Origin: Alphaproteobacteria bacterium
Lineage (GTDB): Bacteria > Pseudomonadota > Alphaproteobacteria > RS24
Direction: 5' to 3'
Assembly (NCBI GenBank): GCA_022428185.1
Contig: JAKMCZ010000126.1
Coordinates: 1-45,783 of the forward strand
Length of the DNA stretch: 45,783 bases
Notes under the pieces: model-generated
Told to the model about the DNA's origin: nothing
Database searches by the model: none
What the model saw: only the letters and a program-made list of their open reading frames with translations
Translations under genes and position numbers: made by a program
In this document: piece by piece, positions 27,111-34,883 of the stretch
How the letters are laid out: the number at the start of each line of letters is the position of its first letter
How positions within the stretch are numbered: the stretch's first letter is position 1

Positions 27111-27900
27111 GCGGCTTTAACCGGTCGGCAGCCAGTCGCCCCATCAGCACCAGCAAAAACAAGGCGACGGTGAGGGTGACAATGGTCGGGCCAAGCGGCA
27201 GAGCCATTGCGTCGGCAAAGGGCAGGCCGCCCAGCATGCACAAGGCGGCGAATAAACTGCCGGTCATAGCCATTGTTTCGGGTCGGCGGCTGACCAGTCG
27301 AGCGGTCGAGGCGGGAATGATGAGCAATGATGTGATAAGCAAAATGCCGACAATTTGAACGGCGGCAGCAACCGCAACACCGAGCAGCAGCATGAGCAAA
27401 AACTCATAAGTTCGAATGGGCACGCCCTCGGCATGCGCCAATTCCTCGCTCGACGTCATCAGCAACAGGCCGGGCCATAGTCGCATCAGCAGGCCGAGCG
27501 ACAGGCCGCAGCCGAGCACCACATAGACCAGCATATCGGGGCTGACATTTTCCAAACTGCCAAGCAGATAATCATGCACTTCGGCATCTTCAATGCCGAG
27601 CAGGGTCATAGCGACAACGCCGAGCGACAAAGCCGCATGCGCCAAAATGCCGAGCAGCGTATCGGTCGCCAGCAAGCGCTGGCTGCGCAGCCAAATCAGC
27701 ATGACGGCGAATAAAATAGCGACAAAAATCATGCCGACTTGATTGCTGACCCCGACAACAAGACCGACCGCTACGCCGAGCAGTGCGGAATGGGCGAGGC
27801 CGTCGCCGAAATAGGCCATGCGCCGCCAAACCACAAAACAGCCCAGCGGGCCGGCCAGCAAAGCCAGCGCAATGGCGGTGATAAGCATCGGCGTGGTCAT
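27103..27900 (-). CDS. znuB: zinc ABC transporter permease ZnuB
   Basis: This 265-residue membrane protein has about eight helices and the marks of the ABC-3 permease family: PLGCFVVWRRMAYFGDGLAHSALLG (about 18-42), LGSLENVSPDMLVYV, EGVPIRTYEFLLMLLLGVAVAAAVQIVGILLITSLLIIPASTARL (the conserved cytoplasmic loop and following helices), and the Pro/Gly-rich end. It forms the channel for zinc or possibly manganese import with ZnuC, whose gene overlaps by four bases upstream. The zinc-binding protein ZnuA and a Zur regulator are not in the window, so the metal is inferred from family and from the partner's His-rich tail. Confidence 0.9.
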   Translation of the reverse strand: MTTPMLITAIALALLAGPLGCFVVWRRMAYFGDGLAHSALLGVAVGLVVGVSNQVGMIFVAILFAVMLIWLRSQRLLATDTLLGILAHAALSLGVVAMTLLGIEDAEVHDYLLGSLENVSPDMLVYVVLGCGLSLGLLMRLWPGLLLMTSSEELAHAEGVPIRTYEFLLMLLLGVAVAAAVQIVGILLITSLLIIPASTARLVSRRPETMAMTGSLFAALCMLGGLPFADAMALPLGPTIVTLTVALFLLVLMGRLAADRLKPLN

Positions 27901-28652
27901 GGCTTAATCTCGTGCAAGGCTTCATGGTCATGGTCATGCGTGTGGTCATGGGCGTGGCTGTGCTGATAAACCGCCATCATTTGCGCCATATCATTGCCGA
28001 ACATCTGCATGAATTCAGGATCGCGCGCGACGCTTTCGGGTGCGCCGGAGCAACAAATATGGTGATATAAGCAAACCACTTGCCTTGTCGAATTCATCAC
28101 CATGTGCAGGTCGTGACTGACCATTAAAACCGAGAAGCCGCGCTTTTCATAAAGTGCGTCAATCAGCTTGTAAAATTCCAACTGACCGGTGACATCAAGA
28201 TTTTGCGCCGGTTCGTCGAGCATCAGCACATGCGGATTATTGACCAATGCGCGGGCCAGTAAGACGCGCTGCAATTCCCCGCCCGACAGACCGTCTAGCG
28301 GCGTGTCGAGTAAATGGTCGCAACCGGTTTCAGCGGCAAGCGTCGCCACATCGTCGGGCGTATGTTTATTGTTCAGCGCTAAAAACCGCGCGACCGGCAT
28401 TGGCAAGGTCGGGTCGATTTGAAATCTTTCTGGCACATAGCCGATGCGTAAGCCCTGCCTATGACGCACGGTTCCGCTATCTGCGGTTTCAAGCTTCAGC
28501 AAATGGCGCAGCAATACTGACTTGCCCGCGCCATTGGGGCCGATAAGCGTGATGAAATCATGCTCGCCCAAAGTCAGCGATACATTGTCGAGCACCAGCC
28601 CGCCTTGACGGCGCACACATAACTCTTTGGCTTCAACTAACGGCTCGGACAC
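27897..28652 (-). CDS. znuC: zinc ABC transporter ATP-binding protein ZnuC, with His-rich tail
   Basis: This 251-residue ATPase powers zinc import through ZnuB. The Walker A motif is GPNGAGKS (about 38-45), the signature LSGGELQRVLLARAL near 118-132, Walker B VLMLDEPAQNLD near 139-150, and the switch His is in LMVSHDLH. The last 25 residues (HSHAHDHTHDHDHEALHE) alternate His with Asp and are likely a metal-binding extension not needed for ATP hydrolysis; it may sense or buffer zinc (inference). The gene overlaps znuB by four bases. The NTF2-like gene ends 24 bases upstream on the same strand. Confidence 0.93.
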   Translation of the reverse strand: MSEPLVEAKELCVRRQGGLVLDNVSLTLGEHDFITLIGPNGAGKSVLLRHLLKLETADSGTVRHRQGLRIGYVPERFQIDPTLPMPVARFLALNNKHTPDDVATLAAETGCDHLLDTPLDGLSGGELQRVLLARALVNNPHVLMLDEPAQNLDVTGQLEFYKLIDALYEKRGFSVLMVSHDLHMVMNSTRQVVCLYHHICCSGAPESVARDPEFMQMFGNDMAQMMAVYQHSHAHDHTHDHDHEALHEIKP

Positions 28653-28676
28653 ACCGGCTCTCCATTTGCAACAGCA

Positions 28677-29069
28677 CTAAGAGGCCACTTGTTCCAACTG
28701 CTTGCCCATTTGCTCCCACAGCATATTGACGGCCTGCAAAGGCCGCACCATGACTTTGAATCTGGTAATCAGGCCGTCATCATTAAAGTCGATAATATCG
28801 ACGCCATTGACGTATTTGCCACCCATTTCGGCTTCGAATTCCAAAATCATGCGGTTACCGGCTTCGGTTTCATGGACATATTCGAACTTGGTGTCGGAAA
28901 ACACGACACCGGCCGACAATAAATATTGCATCGCCTTGTCTTTGCCTTTTTGCGGCGTGAAGACGACGGGCGAGATGAATTCAACATCATCATGCAACAT
29001 GGAAGACAGAGCTTCTTTGCTCGGGTTTTCCATATAGGCGTGCCATTTGGCAATCAGTTCTTTAGACAT
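28677..29069 (-). CDS. nuclear transport factor 2-like (SnoaL-type) protein
   Basis: This 130-residue protein has the NTF2-like cone fold pattern: an N-terminal helix KELIAKWHAYMENPSKEALSSML, then DDVEFISPVVFTPQKGKDKAMQYL, and strands NRMILEFEAEMGGKYVNGVDIIDFNDDGLITRFKVMVRP. The closing 'vdiidfnddGlItrfkvmvRP' block is typical of SnoaL-like proteins, which bind small hydrophobic ligands or act as isomerases/hydrolases. No specific function can be given. It could share a transcript with znuCB (24-base gap), or the adjacency may be incidental. It is separated from proteorhodopsin by that gene's terminator. Confidence 0.82.
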   Translation of the reverse strand: MSKELIAKWHAYMENPSKEALSSMLHDDVEFISPVVFTPQKGKDKAMQYLLSAGVVFSDTKFEYVHETEAGNRMILEFEAEMGGKYVNGVDIIDFNDDGLITRFKVMVRPLQAVNMLWEQMGKQLEQVAS

Positions 29070-29123
29070 ATCGCGTCCCCCTCATTGGCGGCCAGCTTAA
29101 GGCTTTGTGCCGGTGCTGCCAAT

Positions 29124-29154
29124 AAAAAAGGGCCGGCGCGGTGCGCCGACCCTT
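29124..29154 (-). terminator. intrinsic terminator of the proteorhodopsin gene
   Basis: Read leftward, GGGTCGGCGC and GCGCCGGCCC form a ten-base stem (one G-T pair) around the loop ACC, followed by TTTTTTATT. It lies 21 bases after the rhodopsin stop codon, so that gene is probably transcribed alone. Confidence 0.85.
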
Positions 29155-29174
29155 AAAATCAATCTAATGAAAGA

Positions 29175-29957
29175 TTATTTTTTCTTGGTTTTGCCTTCAC
29201 TCTCGGTGACGGCAACGTGCCAGATAATCAGGCCGAAGGCGATTTTGTTCAGCACATCTGCCAGATTGTAAATAATGTTCAGCGTGTTTGAATCGACGCT
29301 GCCCATCATGTAACCCAACAAATAGCCGAGCGGATAAATCGCCCAACCGAAAGTCACAATATACCGCATCAGGCTAAAGGCTGACTGCACGGCAGGGCTG
29401 GCATTTTCAGCATTGAGCTGACCGGCCTCGCCACGGAAGATTTCATACAACACGTATACCCAAGCTGCGGTTCCCAGAACAAAGCCAGCAGTTACATCCA
29501 TGTAACCGGCTTCACCCAGATAACCGAAGACCAGCATCAGCGTCGTACCAATCAGTAGGCGCCAGAAAACACGCGCCGGAACGGCGGTGATGGCTGACAA
29601 GATGAGGAAAAACTCAACCATCAGCAGCGGCACCGTAATCAGCCAATCGATATAACGATAAACGGTCGGTGTTTCGCCAGTCGAAACCCAAACGTCACGC
29701 ATATAGAAATAGTGAACGGCGGCAACCAGTGTCACCAAGCCGGAAACCGTCAAAGAGGTTTTCCATTTTGCGTCAACGCGGTCACGTTCGATGAAAAAGA
29801 AAACGGTTGATGCCACGAGGGCCATTGAAATCAACCAAAAAGAAATGCCGACAAAATCGTCGGGCTCAAGATTGGCATCAGCCGCTATGGCGAGCGACGG
29901 AAGACCAGAGAAAGCCAAAGCTGCAGCAGTGACTTTCCAACGCTTAACAATATTCAT
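29175..29957 (-). CDS. green-absorbing proteorhodopsin (light-driven proton pump)
   Basis: This 260-residue protein has a signal-like N-terminus (cleavage near AIA-AD at 26-27) and seven membrane helices. Retinal would bind Lys238 in NLADVLNKIAFG. The proton acceptor is Asp104 and the donor Glu115 in RYIDWLITVPLLMVEF, and the acceptor's partner His82 is in AAVHYFYMR. The spectral-tuning site (105 in the original SAR86 protein) is Leu112, which predicts green rather than blue absorption. I start at 29957, seven bases after GGGAG; a start at 29990 would add eleven unsupported residues. It has its own terminator. No carotenoid or retinal genes (crt, blh) are present nearby, so retinal synthesis must be encoded elsewhere. 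Confidence 0.97.
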   Translation of the reverse strand: MNIVKRWKVTAAALAFSGLPSLAIAADANLEPDDFVGISFWLISMALVASTVFFFIERDRVDAKWKTSLTVSGLVTLVAAVHYFYMRDVWVSTGETPTVYRYIDWLITVPLLMVEFFLILSAITAVPARVFWRLLIGTTLMLVFGYLGEAGYMDVTAGFVLGTAAWVYVLYEIFRGEAGQLNAENASPAVQSAFSLMRYIVTFGWAIYPLGYLLGYMMGSVDSNTLNIIYNLADVLNKIAFGLIIWHVAVTESEGKTKKK

Positions 29958-30016
29958 GTTAGAACTCCCATGATTTAACAAAATTATCATAGCGTGTCAG
30001 AATGACGCGGCTAGGA

Positions 30017-30032
30017 AAAAAATCGATTTTTT
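30017..30032. repeat. 16-base perfect AT-rich palindrome upstream of proteorhodopsin
   Basis: AAAAAATCGATTTTTT is a perfect palindrome in the 135-base divergent gap between proteorhodopsin (start 29957) and the gene at 30093, and A-tracts flank it. It could be a regulator-binding site or curved DNA near the promoters. No known operator is recognised. Confidence 0.4.
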
Positions 30033-30092
30033 CAAAAAAATTGCCCTTTTGGCCCAATTTACCCCTAAAATCAGCTTATTGCGGGGTGTAGC

Positions 30093-30599
30093 GTGGATAT
30101 TCCTAAGTTAAAACAAGGCCTTAGAGAAGATTTGTCCGATATTTTGGAGCGTTCGCGCTTTGTCGAGCGCCAAAAACTGGCGCAAAGCAATGCCGTGCAT
30201 CGGCTGACCCGCGCCGAAGCGATTGCCACTGCTGCCAATTTACACGAGTTATTAGGCTGGATTCCTGAGCTTTGCGTCGAAACGACAGGGCAAACCAAAG
30301 CCACCGCCATCAACATTACGGCGACCGTGACCGGAGCCGAAACCATTTCGATTACCGGCCTTGTCGCTGTGCCGGGCGATTTGCTGAGTGCCGATTTCGA
30401 CGCGTTAGAGCACCCGACCTATGTGTTGCTCGATGAATTCAGCGGTGATTCGCGCCCGATTGAATCGCGCGAAGCTCTGTCATTGGCACTTTTTGAAGGT
30501 TTCACCCGCAGCTATCGCGAGCGTTATGAATTCGTGCTGACCGATCCGGTGCTGCGTGAAAAGGCGATTTTGAAAGCCGGTCATTTAGACGACGAATAA
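30093..30599 (+). CDS. hypothetical protein divergent from proteorhodopsin
   Basis: This 168-residue protein is not recognised. It appears to start with GTG at 30093, since no ATG is available near the beginning; GCGGGG lies upstream. It is cytoplasmic, with no signal or membrane segment. The N-terminal 60 residues look helical and charged (KLKQGLREDLSDILERSRF). The middle (TAINITATVTGAETISITGLVAVPG) looks beta-rich. The C-terminus contains EALSLALFEGFTRSYRERYEFVLTD, another helix. It lies divergent from the rhodopsin gene and converges with the copper chaperone gene with a one-base gap. Any functional link to light-driven pumping is unproven. Confidence 0.65.
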   Translation: MDIPKLKQGLREDLSDILERSRFVERQKLAQSNAVHRLTRAEAIATAANLHELLGWIPELCVETTGQTKATAINITATVTGAETISITGLVAVPGDLLSADFDALEHPTYVLLDEFSGDSRPIESREALSLALFEGFTRSYRERYEFVLTDPVLREKAILKAGHLDDE

Positions 30600-30600
30600 G

Positions 30601-31089
30601 CTAATGCCCTTGATGGGGCATATGATGATGCCCGTGATGAGGAGATGGCTTTTGCCGCTGCATCGGTTGCGCGCTGACCGAGAGCGATGCGCCATTTGCA
30701 AAATTGAGTGTCACCTCAATGGCTGCTTCCTTGTCACGTTTATCACCGCGAAAGCCAAACAGCATGAGGTGATGTCCGCCCGGTTTCAGTGCCAACTTGC
30801 CATTGGCGGGCAGAGCAAAATCCGTCACCTGCACCATGCGCATCATGCCGTCGGCTGACGTCTCATGCGTGTGTAATTCAATTCGTTCAAACGCATCGCT
30901 GGTCGCGCCGACCAACTGCGTCGCGCTGCTTTTATTATGCAGGGTGACAAATAAAACCCCCGGGCGGTCACCAATGCCCAATTTGATGCTCGGGGCATGG
31001 GCCATAATCGCCATATCGTTGCGTGGGTCGGCATGGAGCGGGTTTAACGCAAAACCCAGCAGGCAGAGTGATAAAAGCAAAAAACGCAT
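30601..31089 (-). CDS. PCu(A)C periplasmic copper chaperone with His-rich tail
   Basis: This 162-residue protein has a signal peptide (MRFLLLSLCLLGFALNPLHA) and a PCu(A)C cupredoxin-like domain (about 25-140). The copper ligands are in the expected order: the His of ELHTHE, the Met of DGMMRM, and HHLM in LKPGGHHLMLFGF. PCu(A)C proteins pass Cu(I) to the CuA site of cytochrome oxidase in the periplasm. The C-terminal HHGHHHMPHQGH tail is an extra metal-binding segment also seen in some relatives. It is divergent from the quinohemoprotein dehydrogenase across a 182-base gap. No Sco or oxidase gene is nearby. Confidence 0.9.
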   Translation of the reverse strand: MRFLLLSLCLLGFALNPLHADPRNDMAIMAHAPSIKLGIGDRPGVLFVTLHNKSSATQLVGATSDAFERIELHTHETSADGMMRMVQVTDFALPANGKLALKPGGHHLMLFGFRGDKRDKEAAIEVTLNFANGASLSVSAQPMQRQKPSPHHGHHHMPHQGH

Positions 31090-31271
31090 AGACTTTCCCC
31101 AATCAAAACGCGCGTGTTAGCGACTGCGCGGGCGCAATATATAGCACTGAACGCAGTTTTGGCAGTGAATATGTCGCAGGGTGTTTTATCGGTCAAAAGG
31201 GACTTTTTCGCTTGTCTCGCATGGTCATTTTTCCCTAAGCTTTTAGCAGTTGTAGTGGGGAGGACGCTGAA

Positions 31272-33515
31272 GTGGCACATCCAACATTGAATCAAAAGCA
31301 GGGCACAATTGTTAACGTCATTGCGCTGGGGCTTATTGCGCTGGGCATGGTCGCTGCGACATTGAGCCAGAGCGATGATGACGCTTCGGGGTCGATTAAT
31401 CGCGGTGGCGCATCGGCCAGTGCGAGCATCGGTAAAATCGACACGCCGCGCATCGTCAATGCGGAAAGCGAGCCGGGCAATTGGCTGTCTTATGGTCGCA
31501 CTTATGCCGAGCAGCGCCATTCTCCCCTGACGCAAATCAATAAAAAGACAATCGGTGATTTGGAATTGGCGTTCTCCGTCGATATGTACACAACACGCGG
31601 GCTTGAAGCCTCGCCGATTGTTGTCGACGGCATTTTATATATGACCGGCTCTTGGAGCGTGGTGCATGCGGTCGATGCCAAGACCGGTGAAGAAGTTTGG
31701 TCTTACGACCCTGAAGTGCCGGGCGACTGGGCGCGCAAAGCGTGTTGCGATGTCGTCAATCGCGGAGTTGCGGTTTATGACGGCGCAGTATATGTCGCCA
31801 GCCTTGACGGCTATCTGATCTCGCTGAACGCCGAAACCGGTGAAGAAATTTGGCGGGTCAATACGATTATCGACCGCAGCCGCGCCTACACCATCACCGG
31901 TGCGCCGCGTGTTGCCAATGGTCGTGTGTTTATCGGCAATGGCGGCGGCGAATATGGCGTGCGCGGCTATGTAACCGCCTATGACGCCAAAACCGGCGAA
32001 CAAGACTGGCGCTTTTATACTGTGCCGGGCGACCCCAATAAGCCGTTTGAGCACCCTGAAATGGAAGAAGCCGCGTCAACCTGGAAAGGCGGCGAGTGGT
32101 GGAAAATCGGCGGCGGCGGAACCGTATGGAACTCCATCGTTTATGACCCCGATACTGACACGGTTTATCTGGGCGTCGGCAATGGCAGCCCGTGGACGCG
32201 CTCCATTCGTTCGCCCGGTGGCGGCGATAATTTGTTCTTATCGTCAATTGTCGCGCTGGACCCGAACACCGGTCGCAAGAAGTGGCATTATCAAACCACA
32301 CCCGGCGACACTTGGGACTATACCGCCGTGCAAGACATGATGCTGGCCGATATGGAAATCGATGGCGAAGAGCGCAAAGTGATTATGCAAGCGCCGAAAA
32401 ACGGTTTCTTTTACGTGCTTGACCGCGAAACCGGTGAATTGCTGCGCGCCAACCCGTATGTGACGGTTAATTGGGCCAGCCATATCGACATGGAAACCGG
32501 TCGTCCGGTGGAAAATGACTCGCGCAATTTTTCCGAGACCAACAAGTCGCAATGGATTTTGCCCGGCCCGCTTGGCGGCCATAACTGGCAGTCGATGAGC
32601 TTCAACCCGAACACCGGTCTGGTGTACATTCCGGCAATGGAAAGCCCGCTAGTGTTTGATGTCGACCACGACTTCAAAGCTACCGGTCGCTATAAATATA
32701 TTGAGGGCGGTTGGAACACCGGCATTGAGTTCGGTCGTTTGCTGCCGCTCTTGGCTGAGCATCCCGACTTCCCGCCCAATAAGGGTTACATCACAGCTTT
32801 TGACCCGCTGACCGGCAAGACCCATTGGATGCGCGAACATTCGATGCACTGGAATGGCGGCACCATGTCAACCGAAGCGGGGCTGGTGTTTCAGGGCAAT
32901 GGCGATGGTTATTTCGTCGCTTATGATGCCGAAAACGGCGAGGAAGTGTGGAAGGTCAACACCTACACCTCAACCATCGCACCGCCCATCACTTACGCGA
33001 TTGACGGCGAGCAATATGTCGCCATTCAAGTCGGCTCCGGCGGTGCAGGCGGTCTGACCGACGGTTCGGCCATGCCGGCGTCCAATAAATGGGGCAATTT
33101 CGGTCGTCTGCTAGTGTTCAAGCTGAACGGCGGCGGCTCGATTGACCAGCCCGAGCATTGGGCGCGTGAAATCCCTGAGCCTCCGAGCATTGAGATGGCC
33201 GACGCGGCGATTGACCACGGCATGGAGCTGTATCACGAGGTCTGCACCTTCTGTCACGGCATTGCCGTTATCGGCGGCGCGGCGGTTCCCGATTTGCGCA
33301 AAATGAGCGAGCAAACGCATCGCATGTTTAAGGAAATCGTACTGGAAGGCGTGCTGGAAGATCGTGGCATGTCGAGCTTTGCCGACCGCCTGAGCGAGAA
33401 AGATGTTGAGGATATTTACACCTTCATCATCGCGCGTTCTTGGCAAGACTATGAGGCACAAGAAGCAGCCAAGAAAGACGCAGCCGAGAAAACCGGCATG
33501 CTCAAGCTCAACTGA
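31272..33515 (+). CDS. quinohemoprotein alcohol dehydrogenase (PQQ + cytochrome c)
   Basis: This 747-residue periplasmic enzyme oxidises alcohols with PQQ and passes electrons to its own C-terminal cytochrome c. A hydrophobic N-terminal segment (about 14-30) is a signal or anchor. The eight-bladed propeller (about 65-630) has many tryptophan-docking repeats such as DAKTGEEVW. The vicinal disulfide is Cys158-Cys159, and the catalytic Asp is likely Asp349 in DTWDYT. Residue +2 is Thr351, not the Asp typical of lanthanide-dependent enzymes, so calcium is the probable metal. The heme site is CTFCH (658-662) with Met700 as probable axial ligand. The GTG start follows GGGGAGG. A terminator follows. 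Confidence 0.93.
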   Translation: MAHPTLNQKQGTIVNVIALGLIALGMVAATLSQSDDDASGSINRGGASASASIGKIDTPRIVNAESEPGNWLSYGRTYAEQRHSPLTQINKKTIGDLELAFSVDMYTTRGLEASPIVVDGILYMTGSWSVVHAVDAKTGEEVWSYDPEVPGDWARKACCDVVNRGVAVYDGAVYVASLDGYLISLNAETGEEIWRVNTIIDRSRAYTITGAPRVANGRVFIGNGGGEYGVRGYVTAYDAKTGEQDWRFYTVPGDPNKPFEHPEMEEAASTWKGGEWWKIGGGGTVWNSIVYDPDTDTVYLGVGNGSPWTRSIRSPGGGDNLFLSSIVALDPNTGRKKWHYQTTPGDTWDYTAVQDMMLADMEIDGEERKVIMQAPKNGFFYVLDRETGELLRANPYVTVNWASHIDMETGRPVENDSRNFSETNKSQWILPGPLGGHNWQSMSFNPNTGLVYIPAMESPLVFDVDHDFKATGRYKYIEGGWNTGIEFGRLLPLLAEHPDFPPNKGYITAFDPLTGKTHWMREHSMHWNGGTMSTEAGLVFQGNGDGYFVAYDAENGEEVWKVNTYTSTIAPPITYAIDGEQYVAIQVGSGGAGGLTDGSAMPASNKWGNFGRLLVFKLNGGGSIDQPEHWAREIPEPPSIEMADAAIDHGMELYHEVCTFCHGIAVIGGAAVPDLRKMSEQTHRMFKEIVLEGVLEDRGMSSFADRLSEKDVEDIYTFIIARSWQDYEAQEAAKKDAAEKTGMLKLN

Positions 33516-33539
33516 GCGACCTCACATTGAAAAATTAAG

Positions 33540-33572
33540 GGCGGCCCGCCACCATGCGGGTCGCCTTTTTTA
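33540..33572 (+). terminator. intrinsic terminator after the alcohol dehydrogenase
   Basis: GGCGGCCCGC and GCGGGTCGCC pair over ten positions around the loop CACCAT, followed by TTTTTTATTT. It begins 24 bases after the stop at 33515. Confidence 0.85.
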
Positions 33573-33592
33573 TTTGGCGATAAGCGGCCTAG

Positions 33593-33691
33593 CGGGTGCT
33601 TCAACCCCGTCTCGCTAGCGGCACTTCGCGCGGCTGCTCGCTTGGGGAAGGCGCACCGGGTTCGCCACAAGGCGAACGGGTGCTTTAACCC
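33593..33691. repeat. imperfect direct repeat flanking a hairpin
   Basis: CGGGTGCTTCAACCCC (33593-33608) recurs as CGGGTGCTTTAACCC (33677-33691), differing at one base over fifteen. The second copy spans the stop codon of the gene at 33685. Between and overlapping them is the hairpin at 33653-33683. The stretch has no gene. The copies could be a remnant of a local duplication. Confidence 0.4.
33653..33683 (-). terminator. hairpin ending the three-gene stator-like operon
   Basis: Read leftward from just after the stop at 33685, GCACC + GTTCGCC pairs with GGCGAAC + GGTGC across a small internal loop, with the tetraloop TTGT. The stem is strong, but no T run follows, so it may be a Rho-dependent end or a 3' stabilising hairpin. 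Confidence 0.45.
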
Positions 33692-34236
33692 TTTGGGGGT
33701 AAATCGCTGCCGGGTAGTTCGCGGAAGTCGAGCTTCAGGCGCTCTTCTTCGCCGGCGCTGTCGGGGCGGGCTTTATTGCCGTCGCGCTGCTGAATTTTAT
33801 CGACATCATCGGGCGTCGCCGCCTTATAGCTGAGGCGCGCTTCCAAATCGCGCCCATCTTCTTTTTTCTGCAAGGCGTCGTCCACCTGCTCGGCCAATTC
33901 GGGCGAGAAAGGCAGTTCGTAGAGCCTCGGCTCGCCGGTCGCCAAACCGCGCGATGTCAGCTTTTGCCCAAGAATATAAATTGCGCCTTTTGTGCCGCGC
34001 GCCTTATCGGGCTCTTCAACCACCGCCCAATGCAGCTTGAACGGGTTGGGCGGCTCGTCGGCAATGGCCCAGCCGCGCAGGTTTTGCGCGCCGTGATAAG
34101 TAGCCAGATAAAGCAGGGTGACGGCAGCTATCGCGCCGATTTTTATCTCGCGGCGATATTTGGTTTCAAGGTTAAGCGTCAGCAGCAGCGCCGCCAGCGC
34201 CGCATAAGCCAGCCCCAAAAGCAGAGGAATACTCAT
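33685..34236 (-). CDS. two-helix membrane protein of the stator-like module, unknown
   Basis: This 183-residue protein has two N-terminal membrane helices (about 3-20, SIPLLLGLAYAALAALLL, and 32-49, IGAIAAVTLLYLATYHG) and a soluble C-terminal region of about 130 residues. The soluble part begins with an apparent strand segment (PFKLHWAVVEEPDKARGTKGAIYILG) and ends very charged, with the acidic/basic tail RPDSAGEEERLKLDF. I recognise no family. It overlaps the upstream MotB-like gene by four bases (ATGA), so it is very likely made with the two channel-type proteins and may be a third subunit of the same membrane complex. Confidence 0.72.
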   Translation of the reverse strand: MSIPLLLGLAYAALAALLLTLNLETKYRREIKIGAIAAVTLLYLATYHGAQNLRGWAIADEPPNPFKLHWAVVEEPDKARGTKGAIYILGQKLTSRGLATGEPRLYELPFSPELAEQVDDALQKKEDGRDLEARLSYKAATPDDVDKIQQRDGNKARPDSAGEEERLKLDFRELPGSDLPPKG

Positions 34237-34883
34237 TGTGACCCCGCTTGGTTGGTATTTTCTTGTTTGGAGTTGAAATCTTCAGCCCGGATAAGCAGCT
34301 TGTCGCGCGTCGCCATTTCCAGCACCTCGCCGGTCGCGTTGAGGCGGAAGCGAATGGCGGTTTGCTCATCGCCCGCGCCGGTCAGCACATTATTGCCGGC
34401 AAAAATAACTTTCACTTGCGGGTTCAGCTTTTCCACCTTCACCTTTACCGGTACGGGGCTGCCGCTTTCCGCCTTATAATGCAGCACATTGACCACATAT
34501 TCGCCCGCCGCAATGCCGCGAATGGTGACGGTCTCTTGATTGAGCGGGTTTTCAATTTTCTTGCCCGACACGATGATGGAGTCGCCCAGCCAACCGCGAT
34601 CATCGCGGTCGAGATGCATCAGTCCCGCCTCGCGCGCATCAAACCACACCAGATTGCCTTCGCCGTCTTCGACAATCAAATCGACATCGTCTTGGTGGCC
34701 GTCGGGCCATTGCGCGGTAATCATAAACTCGGCTTTCGGGTTTATTTTTCCGTCCGTCACTTCCGGCCTTATAAGAATAAAGGCGACGCAAAACATGAAC
34801 GCAAAACCCAATAGCGCATTGAACAGAATATCGGTAAACGCATTCTGGTCTTCGTTGGGCGCGAATAATTTATCGCCCGTCAT
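34233..34883 (-). CDS. MotB/ExbD-like single-helix protein with beta-sandwich periplasmic domain
   Basis: This 216-residue protein has a short cytoplasmic N-terminus, then AFTDILFNALLGFAFMFCVA, a membrane helix (about 19-38) entered by Asp18. That is the arrangement of MotB, ExbD and TolR, where this Asp carries the proton. No OmpA-type peptidoglycan-binding domain follows. Instead residues 48-175 look like a beta sandwich similar to DUF2135/YfaP domains: DDVDLIVEDGEGNLVWFD, LMHLDRDDRGWLGDS (acidic, possibly calcium-binding) and IAAGEYVVNVLHYKAESG. The C-terminus is charged and flexible. It overlaps both neighbouring genes by ATGA. The proton-channel partner role is inferred from the Asp and from the MotA-like gene next to it. 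Confidence 0.7.
   Translation of the reverse strand: MTGDKLFAPNEDQNAFTDILFNALLGFAFMFCVAFILIRPEVTDGKINPKAEFMITAQWPDGHQDDVDLIVEDGEGNLVWFDAREAGLMHLDRDDRGWLGDSIIVSGKKIENPLNQETVTIRGIAAGEYVVNVLHYKAESGSPVPVKVKVEKLNPQVKVIFAGNNVLTGAGDEQTAIRFRLNATGEVLEMATRDKLLIRAEDFNSKQENTNQAGSQ

Noticed and set aside
31272..33515. Lanthanide-dependent (XoxF/PedH-type) alcohol dehydrogenase
   Set aside because: The residue two positions after the probable catalytic Asp349 is Thr351 (WDYT), not the Asp seen in lanthanide enzymes, and a cytochrome c domain is fused, which fits calcium-type quinohemoproteins.
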